Positions 1 to 11,237 of a stretch of DNA of 64,000 nt are shown one piece after another; the stretch's first letter is position 1, and each line of letters begins with the position of its first letter. The notes beneath the pieces were generated by a model that saw nothing but the letters and a program-made list of their open reading frames with translations, did no database searches and was not told where the DNA came from. Position numbers and translations under genes: made by a program. This DNA is from Branchipolynoe longqiensis. Lineage: Eukaryota > Annelida > Polychaeta > Phyllodocida > Polynoidae. The stretch spans positions 113,874,776-113,938,775 of the forward strand of contig CM059188.1 of the NCBI GenBank assembly GCA_030323885.1. The letters are read 5' to 3'.

Positions 1-443
1 GTTGCTAGCTGCGTATTCAGTCTGTCACATTGCTAGTTGCAGGTCTTAAGTTGCTAGCAGCATGCTCGCTGAGCAGGCAGCACTACCAAGTACCAGCTTC
101 CAACACAGTGGGCCTATGGGCTATACCTCTAGTGATGCATTGCTATTACGATATCTGCGAACTGTGTAAGTCAGAGAGATATCATCGTCTGGATCAGGAG
201 GGGAAAATAAGAAAAAAAGCAGCGGGTGGGACTTTTCTAGTAATGTAAAAAATGTCTTAAAACTGGTGGGAAGAATTGCGTGAATTCCGCCCCGGCATCC
301 ATCACGGCCAAGCTGGTCATAAACCTAACGCAATCACCTTCAGCACTGACAAAAGACTTATTCAGCAGAATAAACATATTTACCAAAAAAAATCAGCGTA
401 ATTGACAAATCAGCCCGCCAGTGCCTAGTAACCAGGTACACCC
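1..443. other. Gene-free left edge
   Basis: I see no gene, exon with convincing splice sites or repeat shared with the rest of the window. The short open frame near the start has no recognisable features. Confidence 0.5.
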
Positions 444-1700
444 CCCTGCCCTCTATCCTATATCCTCTACTCTCTACCTGGTACCCTCTACCATCTACCC
501 TCTATTCTCTACCCGCTATCCTCTACCATCTACCTGGTACCATATACGATCTACCAACTACCTGCTATCCTCTACCATCTACCTTGTACCCTCTATCTTC
601 TACCCTCTACCCTCTACCCGCTACCATGTACCATCTACCCTCTATCCTCTACCTGGTACCCTCTACCATCTACCCTCTATTCTCTACCCTCTATCCTCTA
701 CCATCTACCTGGTACCCTGTACGATCTACCACCTACCTGCTATCCTCTACCATCTACCCTGTACCCTTTATCTTATACCCTCTACCATGTACCATCTACC
801 CTCTATTCTCTACCTGGTACCCTCTACCATATACCCTCTATTATCTACCCTCTACCTGGTACCATGTACCATTACCAACTATCCTCTACCATCTATCTGG
901 TACCCTGCACGATCTACCAACTACCTGCTATCTTCTACCATCTACCCTGTACCCTCTAACGTCTACCCTCTACCATGTACCATCTACCCTCTATCTTCTA
1001 CCTGGTACCCTCTACCATATACCCCCTATTATCTACCCTCTACCTGGTACATGTACCATCTACCAACTACCCACTATCCTCTACCATCTACCCTGTACCA
1101 TGTACCATCTACCCTCTAACCTCTACCTGGTACCCTGTACAACCTACCAACTCGCCGCTATCCTCTACCATCTACTCTGTACCCTCTATCTTATACCCTC
1201 TATCCTCTATTATCTAGCCTCTATCCTCTACCTGGTACCTGTACCTTCTACTGACTACCCGCTATCCTCTACCCTCTATCCTCTACCCTGTACAATCTAC
1301 CCTCTATCATCTACCCTCTACCTGGTACCATGTACAATCTACCAACTACCCACTATCCTGTACCATATACCCTGTACCTCTATCTTCTACTCTCTATCCT
1401 CTATGCTCTATTGTCTACCCTCTATCCTCTACCCTCTATCCTCTACCTGGTACCATGTACGATCTACCAACTACCCACTATCCTCTACCATCTACCCTGT
1501 ACCCTCTATCTTCTACTCTCTATCCTGTATGCTCTATTGTCTACCCTCTATCCTCTACCTGTTACCCTGTACCTTCCACTGACTACCCACTATCCGATAT
1601 CCTCTACCCTCGAACATCTATCCTCTAACTGGTACCCTCTACCCTCTACCCGCTACCCGCTACCCGCTACCCGCTACCCGCTACCCGCTACCTGCCTGGT
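444..1700. repeat. Heptamer minisatellite (TACCCTC-like words)
   Basis: About 1.25 kb built from 7-bp words such as TACCCTC, TACCATC, TACCTGG, TATCCTC and, at the right end, CGCTACC. Because 7 is not a multiple of 3, every frame of the plus strand reads as a repeating heptapeptide rich in Tyr, Leu, Pro, Ser and Thr, and stops are rare. This produces open frames of over 200 and over 300 codons that I regard as by-products of the repeat. Confidence 0.95.
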
Positions 1701-1702
1701 TC

Positions 1703-2199
1703 CGGACGGCCTATAAATTATATAAGTCTCTGGGCTGCATGCTGTTAGTGTTACGTAACGTGGCAGCGTGCCGTGTGGTTATGTAACACTTGACTGATCC
1801 CTGCGTCGTGTTGTCGTTTCAGTGAGTCCGCCGTCTGCCGCCTGCCGCCAAGTTCCCCGCGTCTCCGCCAGGCGGCGCGTCGGTTGTAGTAGACCTGGGT
1901 GAGATACCGGTGGTGCCGGGCGATGACAGATAGCCTGATAACGACGCGGTCTCTCCTCCACACCAGTAGTGTCCGCTCATTCAGCTACTGTCAGTTGCCT
2001 GAGTTACTCCAGCAGCAAGCCCAGGAGTAGAACCCGGGCGAGGAGGAAGGAGGCAGTGGTGGTAGCAGCTAGACTACACAGGAGCGGGCTGGGACACCAC
2101 TGAGACCCTGGAGCAAGGGGCACACCGCTATGTGCTGGAGTTACTCTGTTGTCAGCAGCAGCAGCAGCCTCCTTGTGAGAGGCGACACTCATGCAGGGG
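1703..2199 (+). promoter_or_regulatory. Possible promoter with GC-rich 5' exon
   Basis: A TATAAA box lies at about 1712-1717 just after the heptamer array. It is followed by a GC-rich, CAG-rich unique stretch that ends at a possible 5' splice site (GGTATGT) near 2199. A short open frame with a poly-Ser tract starts at 2130. No downstream coding exon is visible, so this could be a non-coding first exon or chance. There is no expression evidence. Confidence 0.22.
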
Positions 2200-2299
2200 T
2201 ATGTACGCCACTATTCCTTTTTCAACCTGCTCTCATAATGCTTGTATTGGGGCGACATTCCTCGATGTCGGACATCCGGGCACTTTTTGCGCTCACAAC

Positions 2300-2968
2300 G
2301 CTCGAAGGGTAAAACAAATGCCACCGTCATAGAGACAACATTAAAACTACCCTAACTATCACAGTAATTTGTGCTTTTTGGTGCTTTGAAAGCAAATTTC
2401 TCTTGTTTCTATTAAATAGTTCAGATCTTTCTCAACAATTTCACATTCAGCTTTTTTTTATATCAGCCAATTGGAAGTTCTTGAATTTATTTTGCGAAAA
2501 TAGTTTTTGAGGCCATGATCCGGTAAGGCTACCACTGGTATTGACACTCAGAATATCCGAACTTTCACTATTCTCTCTGTTTTTAAGACTTTCAGAGAAA
2601 ATTGCTCTTAGATTAAATTAAATACGTCATCAGGTCTTCCTCTTCAATCGCGCATTAAGATATTTTTAATTGACTCAATGAAAGCTTTTAAATTTATTTA
2701 GGAAAGATAAATGCTCCGCATAGACATAGCATTGCTGCAGCACAAATCACTGTGGTGTTTTACCCTTGGCGGGGTAGTTTCTGGGGCTGTGACGTCACGC
2801 CTACATAGAGACATGCCATGATCCAGTATTTATCACTGGCAACTGTATAATTTACTGATACTACTGCATAGTGACACAAATCTACATACAGCGTATCTTC
2901 CATCATGACGTCATACAAAGCAACAAGGGCTCAGATCCGTGAATATTACTCACTCAGTCGGCATTTAT
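2300..2968. other. Unassigned AT-rich stretch with cAMP-response-type palindromes
   Basis: No gene seen. It contains perfect TGACGTCA palindromes at 2790-2797 and 2906-2913, just upstream of repeat A, which carries two more. Confidence 0.4.
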
Positions 2969-3308
2969 ATAGGGAGTGCACGTGACGTCATTACTTAGCA
3001 ATCAGCGGTCAGCGGGCTGCCATCTTGGATTATGAGCACCCTCCCGAGCCATGTTGTGAATGCATGCAGATGCAGTAAAACAAGAATTTTCTTGTGTTAT
3101 GGGAGGCTCTGGGCAGTTTACATCCAATGCGTTCACTTACAGCACTTTAGCAACAACTTCTGAGGCCAAACTGCTCAAAACAGTGACAAATAAACCAACA
3201 CATCAGTAAATAAGCACAGTGTAGGCAGTTGCAAGCCTTCTGTATGTCATCCAATATGGCCACCAAAAGTTGTCTTGTGACGTCATTACACCCCCTCTAT
3301 ACACTCAC
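2969..3308 (+). mobile_element. Repeat A (MITE-like), plus copy
   Basis: About 340 bp with an inverted partner at 36284-36623. The two are alike along their whole length. The ends carry a short imperfect inverted repeat (about TATAGAGGGRGTG), and TGACGTCA lies near each end (2983-2990 and 3278-3285). TA-flanked MITE structure is an inference. Confidence 0.75.
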
Positions 3309-3391
3309 AACCAACTTTTTGGGAGACTCAACTGGAGTTTGTGTCTTAGGCCCAGGGACTGGATACGGGGCATGGTGGCTCAATCTATTAA

Positions 3392-3740
3392 AGCTGCATA
3401 GTCTGATGAAATATCAAATTTTCAAAACCAAAACAATGATCTAAATTTGATTCTACAAATCTAACTTAGATACTGATGCACCTATTAAGCATTTGTTTCT
3501 GCATAGAAGGCAAATACTGAGTCAATTTACCAGAACGTGTTACTGCAGAAGTCTTTGGTGTCAGAGTTTTGGCAAGCTTGCCAAAACTAATTTTCCATGT
3601 TTGCACTCAAAATATCTTAAACGTTTACCATTTCAAATAAAACTAACTTTGAACTAAATGTAAAGTAAATACTAGTGATCGATCTAATATAATTATCTCA
3701 GAAAAAATACAGAAATACAAAACCATCGGACTAAACAACT
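3392..3740 (-). mobile_element. M1 element, complete
   Basis: About 349 bp between TTAA at 3388-3391 and TTAA at 3741-3744. The inverted ends read AGCTGCATAGTCTGATG and its near complement. Further copies are listed below. No protein is encoded, so this is a non-autonomous element. The TTAA target fits a piggyBac-type mechanism, but TA insertion cannot be excluded. Confidence 0.85.
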
Positions 3741-3756
3741 TTAAGTAGAGTGCAGG

Positions 3757-3868
3757 TTTCGCATGTGGAAGGTTGCGAGTTGGAATTCCGGCCGAGTCAA
3801 ACTAATTACTTATAAAACTTGATTCTTGTCGCTTCCTAGCCTGGTGCTCGGCATTAATAGGATAGGGC
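3757..3868 (+). mobile_element. SINE-1b head, plus half of an inverted pair
   Basis: The B-box region, the spacer (GTCGAGTCAAAC-like) and the conserved GCTCGGCATTAATAGGATAGGG are present. It then runs directly into an oppositely oriented SINE-1 head, giving a hairpin-capable inverted pair. Confidence 0.8.
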
Positions 3869-3985
3869 TAGGAAGCGACAAGCAGCCTATCGATTTTGTA
3901 AGTCATTGGTTTGAATCCACCAGGAACCGACCTCCCGATATCCCACACGCCAGCACTGCGCTCTACCGATTCGGCCACCGCGTCG
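3869..3985 (-). mobile_element. SINE-1b head, minus half of the inverted pair
   Basis: On the minus strand it reads the A box (GTGGCCGAATCGGTAGAGCG type) and the B box, then the spacer, joined to the plus half at about 3868. Its right flank (GGGGAGTTGGAGGGG-like) is repeated after the SINE-1 head at 5549. Confidence 0.8.
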
Positions 3986-4227
3986 AGTGGGGAGGGGGGA
4001 GTTGGAGGGGATTGTGGGGCTGGTGGTGGTGGTGGTGATGGGTGGTGGGTGGTGGTGGAGGTGGTGGTGGTGGGATGGTGGTGGTGGTGGTGGTGGTGGT
4101 GGTGGAGGTGTGGGTGGTGGTGGTGGGTGGTGGTTGGTGGTGGTGGGTGGTGGGTGGTGGTGGGGTGGGTGGTGGTGGTGGTGGGGGGGGGGGGAGAAGA
4201 TGAGGAACAGGAGGAGTCGTGACAACG
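3986..4227. repeat. GGT/GGTGGG microsatellite and flank
   Basis: From about 4020 to 4195 the sequence is almost pure GGT and GGTGGG. The stretch on either side (GTGGGGAGG... and ATGAGGAACAGGAG) matches 5540-5645. The two sites are therefore duplicates, and the microsatellite has expanded in only one of them. Confidence 0.9.
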
Positions 4228-4283
4228 CGATCTGCCGCACAGGAGGCCTAAGCTCTACCGATTCGGCCATCGCGCCCTGTGCT
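4228..4283 (-). mobile_element. SINE-1b head fragment
   Basis: A 5' head fragment only: on the minus strand it shows the A box and anticodon-arm-like part next to GCGCGATGGCCGAATCGG. The body is missing. Confidence 0.75.
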
Positions 4284-4437
4284 TGATATTGAGATGTGTA
4301 ATTCTTAGCTGTGCAGTGCCCGGGGACCCGCGTCACTCAACCAACCCCCGTGGGTCCGGCCATTCCATACACGCAGGTACTCAGCTGAACGGGCCGAGCC
4401 GACGGGCACACGGCGCGAGACATCGCCGTCACAGCGA

Positions 4438-4768
4438 CCAGACGAGATGGCCGAATGAGTTGAGCACCCGTCTAGTGTTTTGGTAGATCGTGGGATTCGA
4501 CCCTGGTCGAGCCAAACCAATGAGTTATTAAATTGATACTTGTCACTCTCTAGCCAGGCGGTCCGCATTATTAGGTTAGGACAAGGACTGGTTGGCTCTG
4601 TGTCAGGATAATGTGACTGAGTGGGATATCAGGTCATGGTGGGTGTGGGCAGCCTCATTTCCCAGTGGGGCAACACTATAAAGTCACCATGAGTGTACAC
4701 TGTCCTGAGTCGGTACCCATCCTGATATGACCTTAGATGTTGCCCGGACGTAAAACTCCAACAACCAA
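4438..4768 (+). mobile_element. SINE-1a, nearly full length
   Basis: The head reads GATGGCCGAATGAGTTGAGC and the B box GGGATTCGACCCTGG. The body follows without a large gap and ends in the CTCCAACAACC tail. A 9-bp or longer target duplication is not obvious. Confidence 0.9.
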
Positions 4769-5187
4769 AAATAAATAAAACTTTGAAAATTCAAAAAAAC
4801 TAATATAGAAACTACTAACACCCAAAACCCCAAAAGGTTGGCCTGAGAAAGATCAGGTAAACACTCCTGAGTGCGGGACCAGACCAGTCCAGTATCACAG
4901 CTGTCCAGCATTGAAAACAAGCATCCTCACAGGAGCTTACATGTTATGGGCAGAATAAAAAACTTGTCACAAAAAAAAAAAACCCAAAAAACAACGTAGA
5001 TGTTGCCAAGACGTAAAACTCCAACAACCAATCAACTAACCCGTCGTAGCTGAACGCAACCTGCTGCAGTGTCAAAATGAGTTTTCTTTGAACAAAGGTC
5101 AGTAATGTGTTCCCCCTGTGGGTGTGACGTTGCTCCCGCCTCTCTATTGGACGTGGAGATATTGGGTTGGGTGTGGGGGGGAGGGGC
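4769..5187. other. Unassigned stretch with one SINE-1 tail piece
   Basis: Mostly AT-rich and unique. A short SINE-1 tail (TAGATGTTGCCAAGACGTAAAA to CCAACAACC) lies at about 4996-5033, plus strand. No gene seen. Confidence 0.6.
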
Positions 5188-5549
5188 ATTGGTTGTTGGA
5201 GTGTTACGTCCTGGCAACATCTAAGGTCATATCAGGACGGGTACCACCTTGTGGCAGTTCGCACTCGTGGCGACTTTATAGTGCTGCCCCACTGGGAAAT
5301 CATACCACTGGCACCATGACCCAATATCCCACTCAGTCACTGGCACCATGACTCGATATCCCACTCAGTCACTGACACTGAGCTAACCAGTCCTCGCCCT
5401 CTCCTAGTAAAGCTGAGCGCCAGACTAGGAAGTGACAAGTATCAATTATATAAGTTATTTGCTTTGACTCGACCGGAAACCGAACTCCCCATCTCCCACA
5501 CTGACACGCGAGGCCTGAGCTCTACCGATTCTGCCACCGCGTCCGGTGG
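5188..5549 (-). mobile_element. SINE-1b with an internal 30-bp duplication
   Basis: Full-length copy on the minus strand. The segment reading CACTGGCACCATGACYC...CCACTCAGT is present twice in tandem (about 5292-5365), which makes this copy longer than its relatives. Confidence 0.9.
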
Positions 5550-5747
5550 GGAGGTGGGGAGTTTGGAGTTGGAGGGGTGTGGTGTTGGTGGGGTGGGTGG
5601 TGGGGGGAGGGCAGGAGAAAATGAGGAACAGGAGAAGTCCTGACAATTGACAATAGGTTCTTGTTATGAGACTGTGGCGATGCGGACCACTCGGCCTGTG
5701 GTGCCAGACTTGACGAGATGCAGAGGGACGAGTGCCGGCTTCACACG

Positions 5748-6328
5748 GCCCGGTGTCGCAGTTTCATTTCCCAGCAGTTGAAGTTCCCACAATTGCTTCT
5801 GCGCATGCGTCAAAGCATTGTCTGCGCATGTGTCAACATTAGCCCGATTTAAACCATCGCCAATCGCCACAAATCGCTGTCACTATAGTGTCAGTGTGAC
5901 TAACCTTATAAATTTAATATAATCTTTTCGGTAAACATGTTTTCTATATGGGTACCAAGCGATTTGTTTCTAGGTGATGTGGTTTTAGAGATATTTCACT
6001 TTTTCTGCATGAAGATTGCTCACAAACATTGACAATGCATTGAGTTTGGCGGTACGCGCAGTGCAAAACATTATTCAAAATTAATAGAAATCCAGAACCC
6101 TAACCATATCAATTTAATATAATCGTGTTGGTAAACATGTTTTCTATATGTGTACCAAGCGATTTGTTTCTAGCTGGTTTGGTTTTTAGAGATATTTCAC
6201 TTTTTATGTGTGAACATTACTCACGACCATTGACAATGCGCAGACGATGCCGTTAGATGTTGACGCATGCGCAGAAGCAATTGTGGGAACTTCAACTGCT
6301 GGGAATTGAAACTGCGACACCGGCTTAG
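5748..6328. mobile_element. M12 element carrying 200-bp tandem units
   Basis: About 580 bp with inverted ends of roughly 65 bp (CCGGTGTCGCAGTTTCA, then TTCCCAGCAGTTGAAGTTCC). Inside are nearly two copies of a roughly 200-bp unit (5905-6240) that also occurs, three times and inverted, inside the hAT-like element at 26923-27759. A related element with the same outer tips is at 35287-36046. No target duplication is clear. Confidence 0.75.
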
Positions 6329-6471
6329 GGACCCTCACTACCCGTGTGTCCGCCGCGGCTCGCCCTCCACCGGGGAGTCGCGCCGCGACTCCCGGCCACA
6401 TCAGGCCGCTCGAGCAACTCCGAGCAGCTCCGAATAGCTCCGAGCAGCTCGACGGAAACCACAAATGTATG

Positions 6472-7500
6472 CATGTGTATAAGTGAAAATAAAGATAGGC
6501 AAGTAATGATATGTATGTGTATAAGTGACAATTTAGATAGGCAGACAAAAGTGTATGTGTATAAGTGACAATAGAGGTATATGTACATGTATAACTGTTA
6601 TAAAGTGACATTAGAGATAGACATATATGTATGTGCATAAATGACAACATAGGTAGATATGTATGTGTATAAGTGACAATAGCGATAGACAGATACGGCT
6701 GTGTATAAGTGACAATATAGGTAGATATGTATGTGAATAAGTGACAATAGAGATAGACATATATATGTGTAGAAGTGACAATAGAGATAGAAAGATATAT
6801 ATAGATATATGTAGAAGTAATAAGTAACATATAATATAGATAGCCAGATAGGTATGTGTATAAGTGACAATCGAGGTAGATATGTATGTGTATAAGTGAC
6901 AATAGAGATAGACATATATCTATGTGTAGAAGTGACAATAGAGATAGTCAGATATGTATGTGTAGACGTGACAATAGAGATATACAGATATATATGTGTA
7001 TAAGTGACAATAGAGATAGACAGATATGTATGTCTATAAGTGACAATAGAGATGACAGATACGTCTGTGTAGAAGTGACAATAGAGATAGACAGATATGT
7101 CTGCGTATAAGTGAAAATAGAGATAGACAGATACATCTCTGTATAAGTGACAGTAGAGATAGACAGAAATCTATATGTAGAAGTGACAATAGAGATAGAC
7201 AGATACGTATGTGTATAAGTGACAATAGAGATAGACCGATACGTCTGTGTATTAGTGGCAATAGAGATAGACAGATATCTATGTGTAGAAATGACAATAG
7301 AGATAGACAGATACGTCTGTGTATAAATGACAATAGAGATAGACAGATACGCATGTGTATAATTGACAATAGAGATAGACAGATAATGAGATATGTAGTG
7401 TATGTATATAACTATAAGTGACAATATAGATAGACATATATTTATGTGTAGAATTGACAATATATATGGACAGATATGTGTGTGTATAACTATAAGTGAT
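6472..7500. repeat. 36-bp minisatellite
   Basis: About 1 kb of a 36-bp unit containing GTGACAATAGAGATAGACAG. Units are contiguous and diverged, with no unique spacers. Open frames on both strands inside it are rich in Ile, Leu, Ser, His and Tyr and repeat every 12 residues, as expected from the period. Confidence 0.95.
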
Positions 7501-7502
7501 AA

Positions 7503-7793
7503 TCGTGCGGAAGGTCAGAAGTTCAATTCCCGTTAGAGTCAAACCAGTGACGTAAACATTTATACTTGTCACTTACTAGCCAGGCGCTCGGCATTATTAG
7601 AATAGTGCAAGAACAGGTTGGCTCGGTGTCAGGATTATATGACTGAGTGGGATATCAGGTCATGGTGGTGGCCGTCTGGTCTCCCAGTGGGGCAGCACTA
7701 TTAAAAGTCACCATGAGTGCACACTGTCACAAGTCGGTACCTGTCCTGATATGACCTTAGATGTTGCCAGGACGTAAAACTCCAACAACCAGC
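7503..7793 (+). mobile_element. SINE-1, 5'-truncated
   Basis: Starts inside the head (TGCGGAAGGTCAGAAGTTC) directly at the end of the 36-bp array and keeps the whole body and the CCAACAACC tail. Confidence 0.9.
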
Positions 7794-8020
7794 CAACTGT
7801 ACAACCTTGAAAAAGTTGAAAACATTAGCTGCGTTGGACCTAGTCGTTGGTTCCAGCCCCCAACACGAGGCTGAGTGACGTGTTGACTGTTGTCAGTGTT
7901 TACTCCTCTTGGTGTCTGTGTGATGTATCGGTAACTACGGTAACAGCTCACGGGGATATGTAATGCCAACCTCTTGTCGGTTTTTTCCCCACAAGTGTCT
8001 CTTTCGTGGTTGCAAGGTAA

Positions 8021-8833
8021 TGCCGCAGTCACACTATGACGTGTCTCACCAATGTTGGACAACGCGTGCCAACGTGTTGGGTTTTTGGTCGAAACATCGG
8101 TACACGTCCGGTACGTTACCGGCGCGTTACCGGCGCGTCGGTAAATGTAGACTGATAGCAACGTGTGATCCAACACATTGGCTCCCGTCGGCGCCTGCCG
8201 GCTCGCGCCGATCGTTTTGTGCTTGCACAAAACGCGCCTCAGCGTGTTGGCGGGCGCGTTACGGACGCGTTAGCAACACATCGACACCCATTGGCAGTGC
8301 GCCGGGGGAATGCTGGCAGACCGTTGATCAACGTCGGTTAACGTTGGCCTTTTTTTCCCCCAAACTGCGAGCGTTCCGTCAATGTGTAGGTAACGTCCCA
8401 TCGACGGGTAGCTGGCGCGCTATTGGCATTGCTCCAGCATTTCTCGGCGCGTTGGACGTGTTGCCGGGTGCCTGGACACGTTGGCGGCGTGTGTGGACAC
8501 GCTGCGGGCGTCCCCAAACGTGTTGCTGGTGGGTATGTACGCGTTGACACGGTACTAACACGACACCAACGTGCCACCCCCATGCAGTCAACGCGCCGAC
8601 AGCGCGCCGACAACACGCCGATGGCATGCTGGGAACCCGCTGGCAGGACGTTGACATGTTGTTCCGCCGCACGTCGCAACGCGTTGGCCGCGCGCCAAAA
8701 ACACGCCACTAACACGCTACAACCCGTCAAACTTTCTCCCAAAACGCCGAAAACTTGGACGTGTCCCGCGTGCTAGCAAATATTTCGCGCGTTGGCGCCG
8801 CGCCGGGAGAAACGTCATAGTGTGACTGCACCA
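8021..8833. mobile_element. M2 fold-back element, copy 1
   Basis: About 813 bp between TAA at 8018-8020 and TAA at 8834-8836. The inverted tips read about TGCCGCAGTCACACTATGACG. The interior is an imperfect iteration of CG-rich words (GCGTTGGC, CGTGTTGG) with a palindrome at 8214-8233. Both strands have open frames here, caused by the CG-rich words. A TWA-type target (PIF/Harbinger style) is an inference. Confidence 0.8.
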
Positions 8834-8836
8834 TAA

Positions 8837-9377
8837 GCAGTAAGAAAACCTCCTCACGCCTCATTGCTAAAGACTACCACCGACCGCTGCTGGTGTAAAG
8901 AAGCAGCGCCACCTGTCTGTCATAGCCTTCTTTTACAGTACTCTGGCGGCCCGTAGGGGTAGCTCTTCTTTCAGACACGCCAACTGCTCCGATTTTGCAG
9001 GAAGTCTCCCAATTGTTGGCTACTCTCTTCCGATATTACGATTCCTTGTGCAAATCTCCCGATTTTCACTCTCACCCACCTAAAGAAATATCAGCTAATA
9101 GTAATAGGAAAGGCAAAATCAGCTAGTTACTCCAGTTTACAGATATCGGCAGCTCATAAGGTGGTGAGCAGAGCCTAGAAAATGACACATAGACGCATGG
9201 TGGCATACATTGGTGACTTGTATGAAAAAGTATATAATGTATTATTTATATCTTCCGGATAGACAATAAACACACATGTAGTTGGATGAAATAAACTCTG
9301 GCTGGTACCTCTAAAGGCCCCTCCGTTTAATCAAATAGTTCAAACATCAAATAACAAGCAATCAATCAAAAAGTCAA
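8837..9377. other. Unassigned stretch
   Basis: No gene seen. It contains two diverged copies of a TCTCCCRATTKT-like phrase (about 9000-9065) and an AT-rich end. Confidence 0.4.
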
Positions 9378-9612
9378 AATTCCGGCTGACTGGATACCGA
9401 ATGCGTGTCACGCCGCCCGAAATCGCTTCCCCCGCATATCTTCCTCCTGATTGGAGGATAGCCCGCCGCCCGCAAACGGCTCCCCCACAAATCTTCCTCC
9501 TGATAGGGGAGGCGAACCAAAAGACAGAGGAGTACAGGTGGCACAGCGACCAGCCCCCAGCCGGTTGGGTCACAATAGGGCCCCCTACAGCCTAAATAAT
9601 ATTAGCATAACT
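9378..9612 (+). repeat. Dispersed repeat I, copy 1
   Basis: About 235 bp matching 36627-36830 in the same orientation. Shared phrases include CCTGATTGG and GGYGGCACAGCG, and the right ends both contain AATAT-AGCATAA. It is GC-rich and could be promoter-bearing or LTR-like, but no family is recognised. Confidence 0.65.
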
Positions 9613-9693
9613 AGTTAGACCCCAGAATTATATATACACATCATGGATTGTATGATTATACTGTGTCATGATATATGTCCGATTGTCGTACCG

Positions 9694-9795
9694 TTTAATA
9701 AGTGCATCAGTGTCTAAGTTAGATATGTGGAATGAAATCTAGATAATTATTTTGGTTTTGAAAATTTGATGCGTCATCGGACTATGCAGCTTTAA
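9694..9795 (+). mobile_element. M1 right-end fragment
   Basis: Only the right 100 bp of M1 remains, ending CATCGGACTATGCAGCTTTAA. Confidence 0.85.
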
Positions 9796-9897
9796 AAACC
9801 CCCAGAATACATCAGAACCACTATATAGCATGCAACACAGGACTTGCTCGAGTTTCCCAAGTTGTCCTCCGGCCCCCCCCCCCTTTTTTTCCCTTTC

Positions 9898-10036
9898 AAC
9901 ATTTTGACAAGCACATCGACATTAATTTTGATTGTTTACACTTCAAATATCTCCAAAGTTAGTTGGTTTAGAGCAAAGTTACTTCCAACTAAAATAAGGT
10001 AGATTATTACTTCAAATTGATCTATATTAGAAAATA
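9898..10036 (-). mobile_element. M1 internal fragment
   Basis: An inverted, diverged internal piece of M1 (ACACTTCAAATATCTC, then AAGGTAGATTATTA). A poly-C/poly-T run lies just to its left. Confidence 0.65.
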
Positions 10037-10044
10037 ACCCTGGG

Positions 10045-10082
10045 TTCCCAATGGCCAATACCTTGACGGGTTCGTAACCTAA
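10045..10082 (+). mobile_element. Repeat D, left part, split by M2
   Basis: The phrase TTCGTAACC here and TTACGACGGTTACTGG at 10905 are contiguous in the D copy at 61848-61870. That shows the uninterrupted site and fixes the M2 insertion point. Confidence 0.7.
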
Positions 10083-10904
10083 TACCCCTGTCACATTACA
10101 ACGTTTCTGCTGGCGTGCCGGCAACGCACAAAATATTTGCAACCCGTCAAGAGACGTCCAACTTTTTGGTGTTTTGGGAGAAAACTGGACGGGTTAGTAC
10201 CATGGTATTAGCGCACAGCCAACGAGGTTCGACGCGCGGTGGACGAAAGTGTCAACATCCCGCCAGCGGGTTCCCAGCATGTTGTCAGCGTGTTGTCGGT
10301 GCGCTGTTGACGTGTTGACGGCGTGGAGGCAGCGAGTTGGTATCGTATTAGTATTGTGTGAACCTGTACACACCCGCCCCCCAACACGTCAGGACGCGCC
10401 GGCAGCGCGTCCAGACGCACGCCAATGCACCACACGCTGAACACAAACGCGCTGAGAAACGCTGGCAGAGCGCCAACAACGCGCCGATAACACGCTGATG
10501 GCACGTTGGGAACCCGCTGACGGGACGTTGCAGACGCGCCGACGGAACTGTCGCAGTTTGGGGGAAAAAATGCCAAAGTTAACGCCGTTGATCAACGTCC
10601 TGCCAGCGCGCCCCCAACGGGTTCGACATGTTGCTAACGTGTCCGTAACGCCCCGTCCAACACGTCGGCGCGCATCAGTCCGCGCCGAAAGTTTTGTGCA
10701 ATCACAAAACTTTCACCCCGGACCGACGCGCACCGACGGCCGCCGACATCTGCATTCACACGTTGCTATGTACCGATGCGCCGGAAACGCCCTGGTAACG
10801 TACCGGTAACGTACCGGAGATGTACCGACGTTTCGCCCAAAATTGCAACACGTCAGCACGCGTCAACCCTCGTTGTGCCGAAACGTTGTAATGTGACAGG
10901 GCCA
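10083..10904. mobile_element. M2 fold-back element, copy 2
   Basis: About 822 bp inserted in repeat D. The tips are about TACCCCTGTCACATTACAACG and its complement, flanked by TAA on the left and TTA on the right. The central palindrome GTTTTGTGCAATCACAAAAC lies at 10691-10710. Confidence 0.85.
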
Positions 10905-11056
10905 TTACGACGGTTACTGGCTGCAGAACTGCAGCAATATAGAAAGGCGCCGATAAATCGGACCAATCTTTACAACAATTAACAAAGAGTCATTGGGGTG
11001 ACCCCGGATCACTCCCGCCCGGCGATAACAGTGCACTTATATCCAGCAATATCACA
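10905..11056 (+). mobile_element. Repeat D, right part
   Basis: Continues the D element: GGTTACTGGCTGCAGAACTG, then CCGATAAATCGG and GAGTCATTGGGGTGACC. Other D copies are at 34005-34810, 35372-35960 and 61735-62740. Confidence 0.7.
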
Positions 11057-11237
11057 TTGGAAAAAGTGGAGTTAAGCACCATTGAGGTTGAGTTAAACAC
11101 CATTGAGGTTGAGTTAAACACCATTGAGCTTGGATAGATATGTAAGATGCCATATAGGCATCCCGCTGTAGGCTTTGACCAATAACACGTTGGAAATATT
11201 GGAATTAAACATCATTAAGCTTCATTAGTACTTAGGG
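11057..11237. repeat. Short 21-bp tandem repeat and local duplication
   Basis: Three copies of a 21-bp unit (GAGTTAAACACCATTGAGGTT type). The right end (11189-11236) is duplicated after the SINE at 11553-11601. Confidence 0.75.

Noticed and set aside
6472..7500. Regular 36-bp repeats resembling a CRISPR array
   Set aside because: Units are contiguous and diverged, with no unique spacers and no cas genes; the window is eukaryotic.
8021..8833. Protein genes of 117-194 codons on both strands
   Set aside because: Open frames come from the CG-rich iterated words of M2; other copies do not conserve them.
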